Source of the DNA: Echinometra lucunter
Lineage: Eukaryota; Echinodermata; Echinoidea; Camarodonta; Echinometridae
DNA length: 64,000 nucleotides
Direction of reading: 5' to 3'
NCBI GenBank assembly: GCA_029962745.1
Contig: CM057156.1
Coordinates: forward strand, 34,535,445-34,599,444
The position numbers and the translations under genes were made by a program. Below the pieces are notes generated by a model, which worked only from the letters and a program-made list of their open reading frames with translations, ran no database searches and was not told the DNA's origin. Below are positions 10,812 to 23,929 of this stretch, piece after piece; the stretch's first letter is position 1; the number at the start of each line of letters is the position of its first letter.

Positions 10812-11421
10812 TTCATGAAGTGGCACTAAACCCAAAAATTGTGTCCAAAGTCTATTTTGAGAGATGTTTTTTTTCAATTTTAGCGTTTTCTAACCATGGT
10901 CTTTCATTTCAACAAATTTTAGAACCCAATTTTCACTAGTTAAAGTGAAAAAACGACACAGCCTGAAAATTCCCACTAAAAAAATCCACGAACCGGCGCT
11001 AATGAGTGTGCCATTGAGTTTTCTGTACGCCTGTAATACGTATTACTGTCATTTCATGAAATTTTTTCACACTGTAATAACAACATGGCGTGACATGAGT
11101 GCTGTGCCATTTCGTGAATTTTTTAGATGCAGAAAATCATACTTGCTTTCTACACAAAGTGTGGGCTTAGTGCCACTTTGTGCTGAAGCAACATTTCCAC
11201 AAAGTAACACCTGCATATGAAGCTTTGCTGTGTTAAGATTTGACCTTAGTTTCTACATGGAAGGCGAGAGTAGATATATGGCTTTCTATCTGTTCTTGAA
11301 TCATTCAGGTTAAATTCATAACAAATGGCAATGAGCAGTTAAAAAACAGATAAAATCTTTAATCGCGTTTTACTCGAAAAGTAATTTCACGCATTGCGGG
11401 CGCTTAGTGCCACTTCGTGAA
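10812..11421. mobile_element. non-autonomous element with GTGGCACTAA termini
   Basis: TTCATGAAGTGGCACTAAAC at 10812 recurs as its reverse complement (CTTAGTGCCACTTCGTGAA) ending at 11421, giving a 610-bp inverted-repeat unit. A third copy of the terminus, CTTAGTGCCACTTTGTG, lies internally near 11166. The interior is slightly GC-richer with CpGs and has a 91-codon open frame (10945-11220) unlike any transposase I recognise. Target duplication is unclear. Confidence 0.55.
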
Positions 11422-11705
11422 ATCAGTGACGATATGTTTGGGAAGACAATCAATTCAAGTATTACACACTACCTGTTCACTTTCTAATGTCATTTGCACT
11501 TCAATTATTTAACCCCTGTCTTGCCATTGTTGTAATTTTTATAGACTACATGTACATACAGATCATTATCAACAGTAATCATCCATTGTGAAGAGTGTAA
11601 AAATCTGAATAGATTGTTAGTTGTATAAGCGTGGTGCAGAGGATATTTTCTTTCAGATGATTACACTTGATGATTTAAGAGCAATTAAAGATTGAAGATT
11701 GATAT

Positions 11706-11879
11706 ACAGTGAAGCCTGTTTGTAAAGGCCACCCAAGGGAGACAAGAAGCGCGGTCTTTATGAACAGATTTACTTTATGGACAGGTTCCTTTAATACATG
11801 TTTCAATGGGAAAAACTATTCGAGGGAAACAATAGTTGTGGCCTTTCTATAGTAGGTGGTTGCTAGCAGGTTTTGACTA
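11706..11879. mobile_element. MITE-like repeat (ACAGTGAARCCTGT type)
   Basis: It starts ACAGTGAAGCCTGTTTGTAA and ends GCAGGTTTTGACTAT, an imperfect inverted pair. The interior repeats GGCCACC, GTCTTTATGAACAG, TTTATGGACAGG and GGCCTTTCTATAG. I recall this general type as common in marine invertebrate genomes, but the family name is not known to me. Confidence 0.6.
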
Positions 11880-12089
11880 TACATGTACTGGGGGTGTGCA
11901 TGAACGTGTAATTTTCTAATCGTGTACACGTTTGAAAATATGGACGAATAGTCGTGTACATGGTCAACTTTGGATCATCGCTGTGGATTCATATTAAGGA
12001 CCTTATGTCTGAGGAAAATCATTTGTGAAGCTAAATGTATAGATCTACACTCAAAAATACTATTTGTTATTTAACTCGCATCACTTCAA
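11880..12089. other. no recognisable feature
   Basis: Contains several CGTGTACA-type words (11905-11965) but no feature I can name. Confidence 0.4.
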
Positions 12090-12379
12090 TAGGGAGCTTT
12101 CGCAAACACGACGGGAATGTTAATTTTGCATGTCGTGTGCCAATTTTGTACTGCGCATGCTCAAATCCCCCAAACTCTCCATCCTGCTAAAATCAAGAAC
12201 GGTTCTCAGCCAAAATAATGTCTGTTCTTGGTGGAGGATGGAGCTGGTTTAGTGCGTAAAGTATATACACGCGCAGCGTCCCAGTATCACCGAACGGAGA
12301 GCGAAAGCTCCAAAACATTGTATCTTATTGCTGCTGCCTCCTAGAGGGACGTTCCTGTTGCGTTTGCGAAAGCTCCCTA
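12090..12379. mobile_element. 286-bp MITE with TA target duplication
   Basis: A 16-bp perfect terminal inverted repeat GGGAGCTTTCGCAAAC (12092 rightward and 12377 leftward), extended imperfectly by another dozen bases, is bounded on both sides by TA (12090-12091, 12378-12379). A subterminal GAGCGAAAGCTCC lies near 12300. A TA duplication suggests Tc1/mariner-type mobilisation, though the termini are not those of a family I can name. No coding potential. Confidence 0.88.
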
Positions 12380-12860
12380 TTATCAATTAAGGGGTCATAA
12401 AAGTTGAATCTTTGGTTTTGAAAAGTAAAATTCCTCCCACAACTCTGGGCCTCAACTATCGACGAGCCTCGCTAGCGACGGCCAAATTACTCCAAAATAC
12501 TACGTATAAACGATCAGTCTTAATAATGCGTATCACGCGCACAACACGCACAAGCTCAGTATGCATGCCCAATAGCCCAAGCAGGCCCTTAGAGCTCTGC
12601 CATTTTGTCCGGATCCATTTAAATGCTTAATCAATACGTCTATGTTCCCAAGACATCAACCTAGCGTAGTGCAAAGTATTGGTGCGCGAACATTACGTGT
12701 CACATGTGCGCTATGAAAATCCGCCGTGATACTCGCCAGCTCCCCATACAAAAAAAACCACACATCTCCGCGGGGGGCTCGCTGAAAGATCGATTGCTCA
12801 AATACACGAATAGTTGAGTACACGTCGCAGCAGTAACATGTACACATGGACACTATCAGC
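12380..12860. other. CpG-containing GC-richer segment, unexplained
   Basis: It is distinctly GC- and CpG-richer than its flanks and includes CGCGGGGGGCTCGC near 12770. A 72-codon open frame (12412-12630) resembles nothing known. Words such as ACGAATAGT...GTACACG recur in direct orientation at about 11946 and 12808, so it may belong to a larger transposon into which the 12090-12379 MITE inserted. No ends were found. Confidence 0.4.
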
Positions 12861-15800
12861 CAATATAGATTGAACTGTTCTAGGTAGTAATATCATGCAT
12901 CATGTGCTTTCACAAGTATTTGAAGAAACATATGCCTTTTTGGTATAGATGGAAGCCTGTAAGAAGAAAATCACCTAAAGCTGTATCATTCTATGATATC
13001 CTACCCACAGTTGGTTTACATTTCACTTTGGAAAAAAAAATTAGCCTCTTTTTCTGACAATCCTTGATTCACCTTAGTGAAGATTTTGGCTTGTTTCATA
13101 GGCTTATTATGTTTTGTTTTCTTACCCCACCCCCCCCCCCCCCCAAAAAAAAAAAAAAAAAATCTGGAGATATCCTTATTTACAGGAATCAGTAACTGGG
13201 AAAGAGCGTGATTATTTTGAATCATTATTTGGTACTTTAACAGTTTTATTATTGTGAGGAGTAATGTGTAGGACAAAAAGAATCAAATGTGTGTAGGGCT
13301 AAAAACAAATTTTTCATAACATCTTTGTATGAAGATTAGAATTATTATAGTCCAAGTAGCATCCATGGAATTATACAGGAAAGAATTAAGAATCACTATG
13401 GACTAAAGTTTGTACAGTGTAATTGCACTTTAATTTGAACTTTATATTTCTGTACATTGTTGAGCAACCACCTGTGAATGGGACAGAAATTATCCAAACC
13501 TTCGCAAGAATTGGGAAGTGACCAGAAAGTGAGTGATGCTTCTTAAATAGGAATCTACAAGTTGTCACTTTAGGTGCGTAAAATGCAACAAGCGAAAATG
13601 AATGGTGTACAAATGTACCTAACTCTTTGCTAGGCAGCATATGTAAGCAGTCACTGATAGCACATACAGTAAAGAAATTGTTACATTGAACTTAGGTAGA
13701 CTCTCTGTGAATTTAACCTGTTTTTCTTTGTGTACCTGGAGGCATTGCATCTCAAAATGTACAAAATCAATTTTGCAGTATCTGTGAAAGATCTCAAAAT
13801 GTCACATTTTGACTTTCTAACTGATGCCTCCTACATGTATGTAGTATGGTATTTCCAATATAAACTACACTTTCTCAATGAAGTTGAATAAATAAACAAC
13901 ACAAATACTTTCAGCTTGATTTAGTTTTATCCAATACTAGTGGTATTACTGGTAGTTATTGTAAAGCAGTCATAATGAAATAGCTTTTTGATGTAAATGG
14001 CTTAGTGCTGTTTTCTCTCAAAACACTAGAACATACCTATTTCACAATTCAATAATGTATAAGCAAATGAGTGCACAGTTTGGTTTTGAACCTGTAACTC
14101 TACATAGAGTCTGATGTGATTGAGCATGCCTGAGAAACTCATATTCTTGTCAATATCAAGATCTTTTCTTTATTCTTTTCTCTTCAGTTGGTGTTATTCT
14201 ATCACTGTTGTGTAGCCTGTATACACTGTACCTCTTTCCCAGAGATTCTTTGCTTATTTGCATATTTAACCTCAAAATTCTCCTATGTTCAGTGCGTCCT
14301 CCATTTCAAGATAAAATTTGTCCTATTCTGACATCTTTTTCCTGTGAAAATCCCAAAATTCTTGTTGAGATAGGCTGTTAAGAGGACACAATCTGCATAG
14401 ATTGGACAAGCCCATCCATCACGGGGAGGTCCCTAGATTAATAGAATCGAAGTCAGACTTTCTCCATCCTCAGGGGCTGTTGGATACAAGCTAACCCATG
14501 CAATATTCATCCACTGCCTAGATTCAGGTGGTACCTATAAATATTGCATTTATGGGTATCATTATCGCCTTTTGTCATGCATGTGCATGCTTGTGTGTTG
14601 AGCGTGTAATTGTATGTTGTGTATACAGGAAACATGATATGTATACTATGGTACACATGAAACATTGTGAGGTATTTGCTGATACATATCCCTTCTCATG
14701 GTTGTTTGATATGAGGGCAAGTAACATGAAGAGTAAGATTATGTCAATGTACATGTAACGGCTATGTCATACTCCCTACTAAATGGTTGCTATTACATGT
14801 TCCTTTGTTTATTTAAATGCCATCTTTATTTCTTTATTTGTATGGGTGCAGCATATGCTCTTGACTTGCAAATTCAGTTTTTACATTTTGTAAGGAATAT
14901 TAAATCATGATATGTAGGTTCCCATGTAGGAAATGCTCTTATCTTTTATAGCGATCTCAATCTTCAGCCATTAATGAAAAAACTGTTAATTTGAAAATCA
15001 CACAACCCTAAACCACAAATGTGTCATGTCAATAGTCTTCACTGTCTGCACTTCATAGTGCTATTGTGTGTGAGAAGAGCTAGAGCATTTGCTTTTATAG
15101 AAATAGGATTGTTACAGATAGCGCTAATATTTCATACTGACACATTTCTCCATCATTAATATGCACTTACTTTTAGAGTAAGAAAACATTTTATGTGAAA
15201 GGGAGAGAACATAAAAAAGGAGTGCTTTGGGTACATACATTGAACAGAGAGAAAGGGGAAAAAAGAGAGTGGGAGTTGAAGGTGGGGGGGGGGGGGGGGG
15301 GAGAGGCAAAACAAGAACAATATAGGAAAATTTTAAAAGCTACTTTGTACATATATCATTTTGTTTGATATGGAAAACATGTTGTTGCCATGGTAACATC
15401 AAGTTTTATGATAACCATATTTACTCCTTAAGTGCAAGCACAAACCAAGAACATTTTTTTTTCCCAAGCAAGATTTATGATATTGTGAACTTGTCTCTCA
15501 GTATAGCACATATGGTTTGTATTTACTCTTCTGTATCTTGTAAGTAATGTATTTTGTTTGGCCAATGTAGACCTGTATCTTGTGTGGTGTTGCTCGCGTG
15601 CCAAATAATTCTTTGAAGTCTTTGCCTTGCTCAGACAACGCTGATAGCAAAGCCGGCTCTTATTTCTCCAGAGAGCCTTGTAATGCTCCCTAAGTGCTGA
15701 CTCACTGCCATCAGTACAATAGGCAGCCCTCTATAGACCACTCCAGGCCATTGTTTGGTTTGAATAGAGGCATAACTCTAATGGACATTTAGGCAGGAAG

Positions 15801-16750
15801 ATAGCTGCGCAGACTTGCATACACAAATTTACTCATAAGAGCATTTTCGGATTAGGAAAAAATATAGAATCTTGAAAGTCTTATTTCAACTGTTACCCAA
15901 AAGCTAGTTAGGTGGTGAAAATAAAACTCTCATGGGAAAAGAAAGGTCAAAGTAGCAATGAAGAAAGGTTTCAATAATTGTAGCAGTGATATTTGCTTTA
16001 ATATTCCAGTAGATATACAGGTACTCGTCTGAGAAAAAAAAAGAGAAATGGAAATGAATACTTAACAGGGTTTATGTGGGCAGTGGTATCTGATATAAAC
16101 AATGAAATACATGTATGGAAATAATGATAGATAATAAACTTCTGCAGGGGTTGCTTCATCCTGTACCTCAACCTCCATGTTTGGGGTTCAGATGTTTTTT
16201 GCAGAAACACTGTTTGATTTGGCATTTAGTAGGTTCATTAAAAAATGAATTTAGACTGTGTAGATTCTTTGATGATCATGGATGCAAACAAAATAAATGA
16301 AAATAATTAAGATGAAATCAAATTGGTGCATCGTCTTTGAGGATTTATAAAAAGCTTTTGATGCTGATATGATTTCATTTCAATGATGAATCTGTTCTTC
16401 ACCAACCGATGATAATAAAATATGTTACCAAATGAAAAGAAAACATTGATTTTCTGCTTGAAATTCAAAGTTTGTATCTTTACTGTAATATTTCATACCA
16501 TGAGTCACTATTTTTTGTGGAAGTGAATAGGTTTAGCAAATAGTGATCTAAAACTTGTCAAAGAAAATCTTAGATGTAAAAATAAAACCACATTTTCTTC
16601 ACCTGGAGCTCTGAAATGGAATATTTCTCATTGTGGATATTTGTGATGAACTTGGATTGCCTGTATCCTGTGAATTACAGGCAATGTAAGTACAAAATGT
16701 GAGAAAGCCTGTTCATTTTGAAACTTTGCTTCACCAATCATATAAGGTAG
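12861..16750. other. no gene seen; homopolymer runs and one X-box
   Basis: Contains C15 (13130-13144) followed by an A-run, and G18 (15284-15301). 15590-15790 is a complex, GC-richer island that could be a conserved non-coding element. The remainder is AT-rich sequence without recognisable features. Confidence 0.5.
15384..15397. promoter_or_regulatory. perfect RFX X-box palindrome
   Basis: GTTGCCATGGTAAC is the exact palindromic X-box consensus. Nothing else around it marks a promoter, so its meaning is uncertain. Confidence 0.35.
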
Positions 16751-16915
16751 CTCATCAGAAGTGGTGTCCCTCAGTCGCGGCTTCTCCGCGCCCGGGTATT
16801 CACAGCGGCTTTCCCGCTCCCCTGTTCAGTTGTCTACGCAGAAACAGAAGGATTAGAAGGGAAAAGACCTTGAGTGGGAATCCCGCTCTAAGCCGTGGTT
16901 AAATTGGGCTCTGAC
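16751..16915. other. 150-bp GC-rich island of unknown origin
   Basis: Sharply GC-rich, CpG-dense sequence (CGCGGCTTCTCCGCGCCCGG near 16778; GGGAATCCCGCTCTAAGCCG near 16875) embedded in AT-rich DNA. It does not resemble the rRNA or snRNA sequences I know. It could be a fragment of a structured RNA gene, a MITE or a CpG island. A 67-codon open frame crosses it and is not convincing. Confidence 0.4.
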
Positions 16916-17309
16916 TTATGATAAGAAGCCTAAATGGCATAATTGTGATTTCTGTATGATTCCATGACACTTCTGTAAAAGGTCTTATTACAGTTTTCCC
17001 AAATTTACTGCTATTTTAAAGACAACCAGTGCTGATCATGACACCAAAGAGGATTTTGCTGGTATGCAGAGCAACTTGGTTAAGGAGTACATCTGTAGAT
17101 GAGTGGAGAAGACCGTTGATATATCTGGTACATCCTAATTGAGCTATTTCTTTACATTTTGATGATCGTTGCCTTCCACACCCTCGTAATCCAACCCACA
17201 TTCATATTTTTTACGATGCTAGATTCCGTGCCTGTGTACCTTCCTCGATATCTTTTCATGACAGTACCATCAATGAATGAACAAATTAGACAGACAGTTT
17301 TTTTTTATA

Positions 17310-18100
17310 AGTCTCTTGCTAACTTTTTATGTCTCTCTGTCTGTGTTTGTAATTTACCATCTGTCTATCTCTTCCCTTCAATCTTTTTTTTTTCTGACTC
17401 TCTCTGTCTCTTGCTCCCTTTTTTGTTGCTGTTTCTGCACCCCCTTTGCTCTCTTTCTCATTACCTCTCTTTTTTTCTCTGTAAACTCTGTACCTTTATT
17501 TCACTCTCTTTCCAAACTCTTCAACCACTTTATTTTCTCTTTCTATTCTTCATTTCTTGCATGTCCCTGTCTCTGTGTCTCTATACTACAGTTCTTGTCT
17601 GTCTACCAGTCTCTCTGTCTCCCTATCTCTCTCTCTCTCTCTGTCTTTGTGTCTCTTTCTCTGTCATTTTTTTTCTCAAAGTCTCTCTGTGTCTCTTTGT
17701 CTGTGTCACTATTTGCCTCTCTCAGCCTCTGTGTCAGTCTGATAGTCTCTCTGTATTTCTGTTTCTGCTTCTCTCATAGTCTGTCTCTTTCTTTTGCACA
17801 GTCTTTCTGTCTCTGTCTCTCTTTATCTCTGCATGTCACAGTCTTTGTGTCTCTGTCATTCTTCCTGTCTCATTCTGTCTCTCTTAGCTCTCTATCTCTC
17901 TGGGTGTCTCCTTGTCTCTCTCTCTTTATGATATGTGTGTGATGGTGTGTGTGTAAGTCTTTCTGTAGGAGTTTGTCTGTTACTGTCTCTCTGAGTGTCT
18001 CCCTGTCTCTCTGTCTTTATGTGTTTGGTTGACCGTGTGTGTGTGTCTTTCTGTAGAGGTTTGTTTGTTTCTGTCTCTCTGGTTGTCTCTTTGGGGAATT
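17310..18100. repeat. 800-bp CT/GT-rich low-complexity block
   Basis: Pyrimidine-rich (TCTCTGTC)-like sequence on the plus strand. The right end contains a roughly 92-bp tandem unit (GTGTCTCC.TGTCTCTC at about 17903 and 17995). Open frames of 206 and 221 codons here are Ser/Leu/Val/Phe-rich translations of the repeat and are not genes. Confidence 0.9.
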
Positions 18101-18742
18101 TATGGTCATGTTGATGATTATGAGAAGGGACCGTGTAACAAATCTCATCAATGAGAAATGACTCCGTACCCAATGGTTCTTCAGCATTGCTATATTACCA
18201 TGATGCCTATACCTTAACCAGTCAGGTAGACTCCCTTTTCTTAGGAAAGATTGAATTGTTTACTTTTATATTGAAGTGGGAGCAGAGATGACCTAATGAC
18301 CCAAAATGAATTGACAAGGTCAGCTGTTACAAAATTTTAATTCCAGACGTTGCAAATTCGTAATTCAACAAGCAAAGTGCGAAGTGAGAAACATAATCAC
18401 ATGCGCGTGTGTGGCCTGTGCTTCATCTCGATCACACAAATCCAGCCACAGATAATAATATAGAATGCCTGGGACATTATCTGCAGCTCGCCAATTCAAA
18501 AATTAAATTCAGAAAAAAATTCACCCCCCAAAACCCCCATAGCTTGTGAATAATGATTTTTCGTGTGGAGTTAGCTTTATTACCAATCTTTCATTGAGTA
18601 AAATTTCAACATTTACAAGCTGTGGGTTGTTTTCTTTTTTGGTGAATTTTGTAAAGACAGCAGTCAGAAGAAAGCAATTGACTTTGTACGCGTTTCACAG
18701 CGGTCGTCACAATCAGAGGGAACTTCTTGAAGTCGATGTTCC
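18101..18742. other. no recognisable feature
   Basis: Nothing beyond ordinary AT-rich sequence was seen. Confidence 0.5.
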
Positions 18743-19157
18743 TTAACCCATTCATGACAGAGGTCCACAGTTTGTGGTTTGGCCTAATATCTTTTGATGC
18801 AAAGCCCTAAAAATCACACCAAATACATGAGCAGAAAGAGCAAAAAAATCTACACAAACTGTGCCCATTTTGGTTGCGTCAATATTCGTTGTTTGATGCT
18901 GAAAATTTTTAAAGAGAAAATAAGCATTAAAATCCTTAAATTGGCAATGTGATAGAAAGTTTAAAATCACCATTTTCCCCTGCAAATTGACAACTTTTTG
19001 ACTTCTCATCATAATTTCTGTCAATTTATATTCATTTCAGATACATGACATTTTATAAGGAAAATGTAGTAATAAAATAAAATGTTGGTGTTGCCAATTT
19101 GAAGAATAAAAGCTGATCAAATTAGGATTTAAATAATTCCTGTCATGAATGGGTTAA
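18743..19157. mobile_element. piggyBac-type MITE with TTAA target sites
   Basis: TTAA (18743-18746) is followed by CCCATTCATGACAG, and the reverse complement CTGTCATGAATGGG runs directly into TTAA at 19154-19157. A 14-bp perfect inverted repeat beginning CCC, with TTAA duplication, is the established signature of piggyBac-group elements. The 407-bp interior is AT-rich and non-coding, so it would depend on a transposase encoded elsewhere. Confidence 0.88.
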
Positions 19158-22100
19158 GACTAGCGAACTCAACATTCCCTTTGAAAAAGGAGTCTCCCTG
19201 ACTGTTAACTATATACTTTGTCAGAAATAACTTTTTTAATAGCCATGTAGCGTGCTTCATTGAATATTTCTTTTTATGTTGAAAGATCTGTGTATCAGAC
19301 AAGTAGCCCCTGATCAAAATTGTTTTTAGTTATCTCATTAATACTTGTCAATCTACTGAGCATGATTAGATTTCAGTATAAAATACATTTTCCATAGACC
19401 CTAGCCCATAGTTATCCTGGGCTTTGCATCCAGTGGGTTAATTGCAGATGTACCTCCAGTCATCTATTTAAGCATTTGGCTACTGGAACTGGGTGGCCCC
19501 TGTATAAAGCCAATGGGAATTAGAGAATTTTGTAGTCAATGAGTTAACATATGATATTCAACAAGTCAAGATTACTGGTATATAATAGCAGGTAGCATAC
19601 ATGTTTTGTGAGCAGATATGTTTCAGTAAGGTAGTTTTATGTTGCATGAGTGACATTGATCTTCCTACTCTTTAGTTGAAGGAAATATCTGTCGTCAAAA
19701 TCAGATTCTTAACCAAAGCATCAATGTAAAGATTGCTGTATTCGCAGTATTATGGTGTAATACAGTACACGTGCAGCTTTAACAAATATTTCACCCTAAG
19801 AAAGTCTTTTGTGTAACGATGCATTAATATATCCTGCCAGTCTATACAAACTAGATGATGATTGACAATGAAAGTGTGGAAAGCAGTTCTTGAGTTTAGT
19901 GAGTAAAAATCATAAAGTTTGATTTTGAATCAGATCAATAGAGCATACACATTTACACTGTCATTACAAGCCTGTCATATACATGTAATGTATCATGTTG
20001 AGTTGATGTTGTCAAGGCAGGTCTCATGTCAACAAGCGCACGCTTCTTGTCTATCCTAAAAAAGCTCTTTTCTACCTTGTCCTTCTTGTTTTGTCTTCTC
20101 TTTGAATGATTATCATTGGCTGTAATCTTTTTTTTTCAGTTTGGTTGTTTAATCATCATGGCTACGCTAATTGCTAAGCCCATTAGCACCCCCACTGTCA
20201 ATGTCACAAAGGGCTGAGAGACTGTTGAGTGTAAATGTTCCCATAGCTAGACAATCTATCCTGCTGATTTATAGGCAGTGCACTGCTTATGACGTTGAAT
20301 TGACTTTTATTACATGCATTGTAAGGGAAATGCATGATGTGAGTGAGAACACACCTTTCATGCGTCTATCTACCCATCAAGCGAATCACCTAATCATATT
20401 TCGGACCTTGCATGTTCTGTATACGTGCTTAGTACTTAGCGTACAACCCTAAATAATTTGAAGATTATGCATTTTGCAATGGCCTTCATAATATTCATCT
20501 ATATAGATAGCTTCAGTTTCTGAGCTGGTGAAGTAGTTTGTATGGAAGTTCCAGTTTGTATTCAATGCAGTTAACTATATGGGTGTAGTAAATGCTCCAG
20601 TGAGTGAGGAATATTGCAGTTGAGAAAAATACTCTTCAATATTGAGATTAGAAAGGGCTGCATCTTATTCACTGGCCTCATTTCAGCCTTTTTCTTTATA
20701 TTCTACCTTCGTAAGATACATTTATGCCATGTAAAGCATTACAGGTGTGTATCAGTAAAATAATGTGATACATGGTAAATTTAATTCTTTCACAAAAGAT
20801 CAGAGCACTGCTTATAATCATTATTTCTGGGAGAAACTACTGTTATGTTCAGTGTACAGAGTTTTGTATGAGAAATATGACTTTCAGATGACATGAAAGA
20901 TTATTACAACAGTTTTTCAGGATAAGGAACAAAGATTCTTCATAAAGAATGCCTTTTATAGCTTATTGGATATTTTTCAATTTCTAACTAAAATAAGAAC
21001 ATGAATTTGATAGTCACTGTATATATCAGGTGTTCAGTAATGTATCAGTAACCATCATGCTTATTTTTCAATCATAACGTCGTAAAGCTGAGTATAATAG
21101 CTTTAATTTGGAACCAAAAATATAGCCATATGGCATGTTTTAACCAAAATGTTGATATTTTCCCCAAACTTCTCAGAAATTTAATTTGCGTATCGACTTT
21201 GCACAGACAATTCCGAGTAAATGTATGTCAGTTTTTACCACTGCTACTGCTTGGCCATACCCACTTTTCAGTTATGAAACAGAGAAAAGGAGCAATTTAA
21301 CTTGGTAAAAAAATTTGAAGTCATATGACAAGTTTGACAAAAAATAAAAATATTTTTCAAGAAATTGCAAAAAGAAGAATAAGAAAAGAATTTTCCCATT
21401 CATTGTGTGCATGTGGCGATGCTTCTTGGAGCACTGCTTTTGGCACCACCCCTGGCCTTCCAACTTTATACTGCTGTAACTCAAGTTATATAATCCTATA
21501 TGTATTAGGTAAACTTTGCGGGCAATTAGCATGTTGGCACAGCTTACGATACCAAACTTGTTATGGTAGCCTTATATGGTCCTGGAAACAAATAAAGAAA
21601 TACTTTAGCTAGAAACCCCAAAATGTAACAGCTCCCCCCCCCCCCCTTTAGATGTGAGCTCATTACACATTATAATGTTTACTTGTTTTCAGAATTGTAT
21701 TGGTTCTTTTTTCAAAAGATCTTTTGAAGTTTTCACAAGACATTGATGCATATGATATTCTTTGTGTATTGTAAGTGTAAAGAATACAAATTTTGAAGTT
21801 AGAAACAAATTCTATTTAACTATAAAAAATTATAATCCTGTATTCTGTATTGCAAAGGAAAGAAAATAAGGCATTTGTTTATCCTAGCTTTGTGTCTCAT
21901 TTTAACTCATGGCAATCAGGCCAAATGACTGACTGCTTCTTTTATACTCAAGACTAACACCCAGGCTAGAAAAGCAACACCTTGTAAACATGCAGGCCTG
22001 AGCCCTGTTTTCACAATCATACAAGCAAAGAAAAATCAGAAGAAAAGAAAATGACATTTGGGAGTGTACTGCTTGTGAAAGATTTCAAAGAGGCATTAAG

Positions 22101-23088
22101 GTGCTCTGTCAAGCTTTATACAAACAGATCAATGTCTTACAGTTCATCTGCGAAATTCTAACATATCACAGCATATTTCAATCTTCAAAAAGAAGATCTG
22201 TCTGTGAACCTACAATATTTTTTCAAATTGTATGAGACCTGGAATATCTCATTATTTTAGTTTGGAAATCTGTATGGACTGCATTGAGATTCATGAAATA
22301 GTTTTTAGAATATGGTTAAAGCAAATTTCTTAGACTCTGACAATTTTTTTGTAAAAGTTTATTGAATATGAGGCCAGGCCTTTACTATTATGTACATTAC
22401 TTTTGGATGTTATCTTTTTGTGATCATGAATTCTGTAACCTCATTGGTCAGTCATGTCTTTGATAAAATGCTGTATTACCTGTGTACTCGGTCATGAATA
22501 CAGACCATCCACTGAATATTTCCCGTATTCATGAATGAGGTCATATGTCGCTGTTGTTGTTTTTATGTTTTACACGGTTGTTGATATTTGTGCGCATGCG
22601 CTAAATCCATAACTGAATATTTCCTGAATTCAGTGATGACGTTATCATCACATCTGGGCATGTGCTTGTGTTTTGTATTGTTTTATTTGCGCTTATGCTT
22701 TGTATTCTGTGAACAAGTGATGGGTAGACCAAAGTTACTGAAATGTAATATGAATTATGGTTTATTTTCATCATAATTTACCATGTTTACCAGTGAGATA
22801 TATACTACAGAATTCATGTAGATCTACACTTGAAAAGATAAAATCGTTACCCCCTGCTTGTTCTTATGAAATACAGTAAAATAAGCAGGGTACCTAATAA
22901 TGTATATCCCAGGATGTTACAAATGCAAATGATAGATTACTTGAATTAGATGTACTGAAATCACTGAACAATGCAGTATTTCTCTTTGATTTCTAATAAA
23001 TTGTGGCATGAAATGTGGCTCCCATGTTACAAGTGAATAGGCAGTCATTGTATTTTTGTTTTGAAGAAAGCAAAATCAGTTAATGCAT
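19158..23088. other. no gene or named repeat seen
   Basis: AT-rich sequence with one C13 run (21634-21646). Open frames up to 95 codons show no recognisable domain. Confidence 0.5.
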
Positions 23089-23929
23089 ATGTGTGACTCG
23101 TCACAACAAAATCAGACAGAAGTCGCGTGAAGAGAAGTCGAGAAAATGGGCAAAATAGTAAAAAACTCCAAAATTTTCGAAATTTTGTTTTCTTTATTTT
23201 CTGGATCTTCCATGTTTCAAGTATGCTCTGTAAAAAAATCTAGCGAAAACAATAAAGGGAAAGGGTCGAAAAAGCAATTTTTCTGCGAGTGTTTTTTTCG
23301 GTCAGTCAGATCTTTTTCGGACACACGAGCGAGATCCAAAGATCAAATTTAGCTCCGCGCTAAGCTCCGCCCCCTAGCGACACACGCCTTCGCTAATTGG
23401 CCATTCATAGTCACATGATCTCAGCAAAGAATGACGCAATGTTGTGTGGTTTTTCAAAAGCAAAAACGCGATTTAGCAAAGAAAAAAAGGAAAACCTGAG
23501 CGGGTTGGGATTACTATTATTTTGACGGAGATAACAAAGATGTGTCTCGTCGTGTGTTGTTACTTTTTGAAAATGGAAACTTTTATAGAATTTTTGAACA
23601 GTGATGAAAAATAAAAGTAATTATTTGTCTGAAAAGGGGTAAATGATTAAACGGAAAGAAGTACAACTCGCATACAAGTCATGCCCTTCTTCTAAACTCG
23701 TGTTTACGAGAATTGAGAAAATGGACAAACCTTGATTAAGACATGTAATCCGTTTTATTTAAATTTTAATTTTAACATGATGCCAGATTGAAATGAAAGA
23801 ACAAGAGAGAGAGAGAAAGGGGGAGACAGAAAGAGATAGAGGGGGAAAAGAAAGAGAAATTACCAAAGGAGGGGAGGGGGCAGTCTGTGTAAAATAATGT
23901 CCATGATTATTGTTGCGTGATTTTAGACC

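Noticed and set aside
16751..16915. rRNA or spliceosomal RNA fragment
   Set aside because: I compared it by eye with the rRNA and snRNA sequences I know and found no convincing match; left as unknown.
17159..17942. Open frames of 206 and 221 codons
   Set aside because: They are translations of a CT/GT-rich low-complexity block; composition is almost only Ser, Leu, Phe, Val and Cys, and two overlapping frames look alike.
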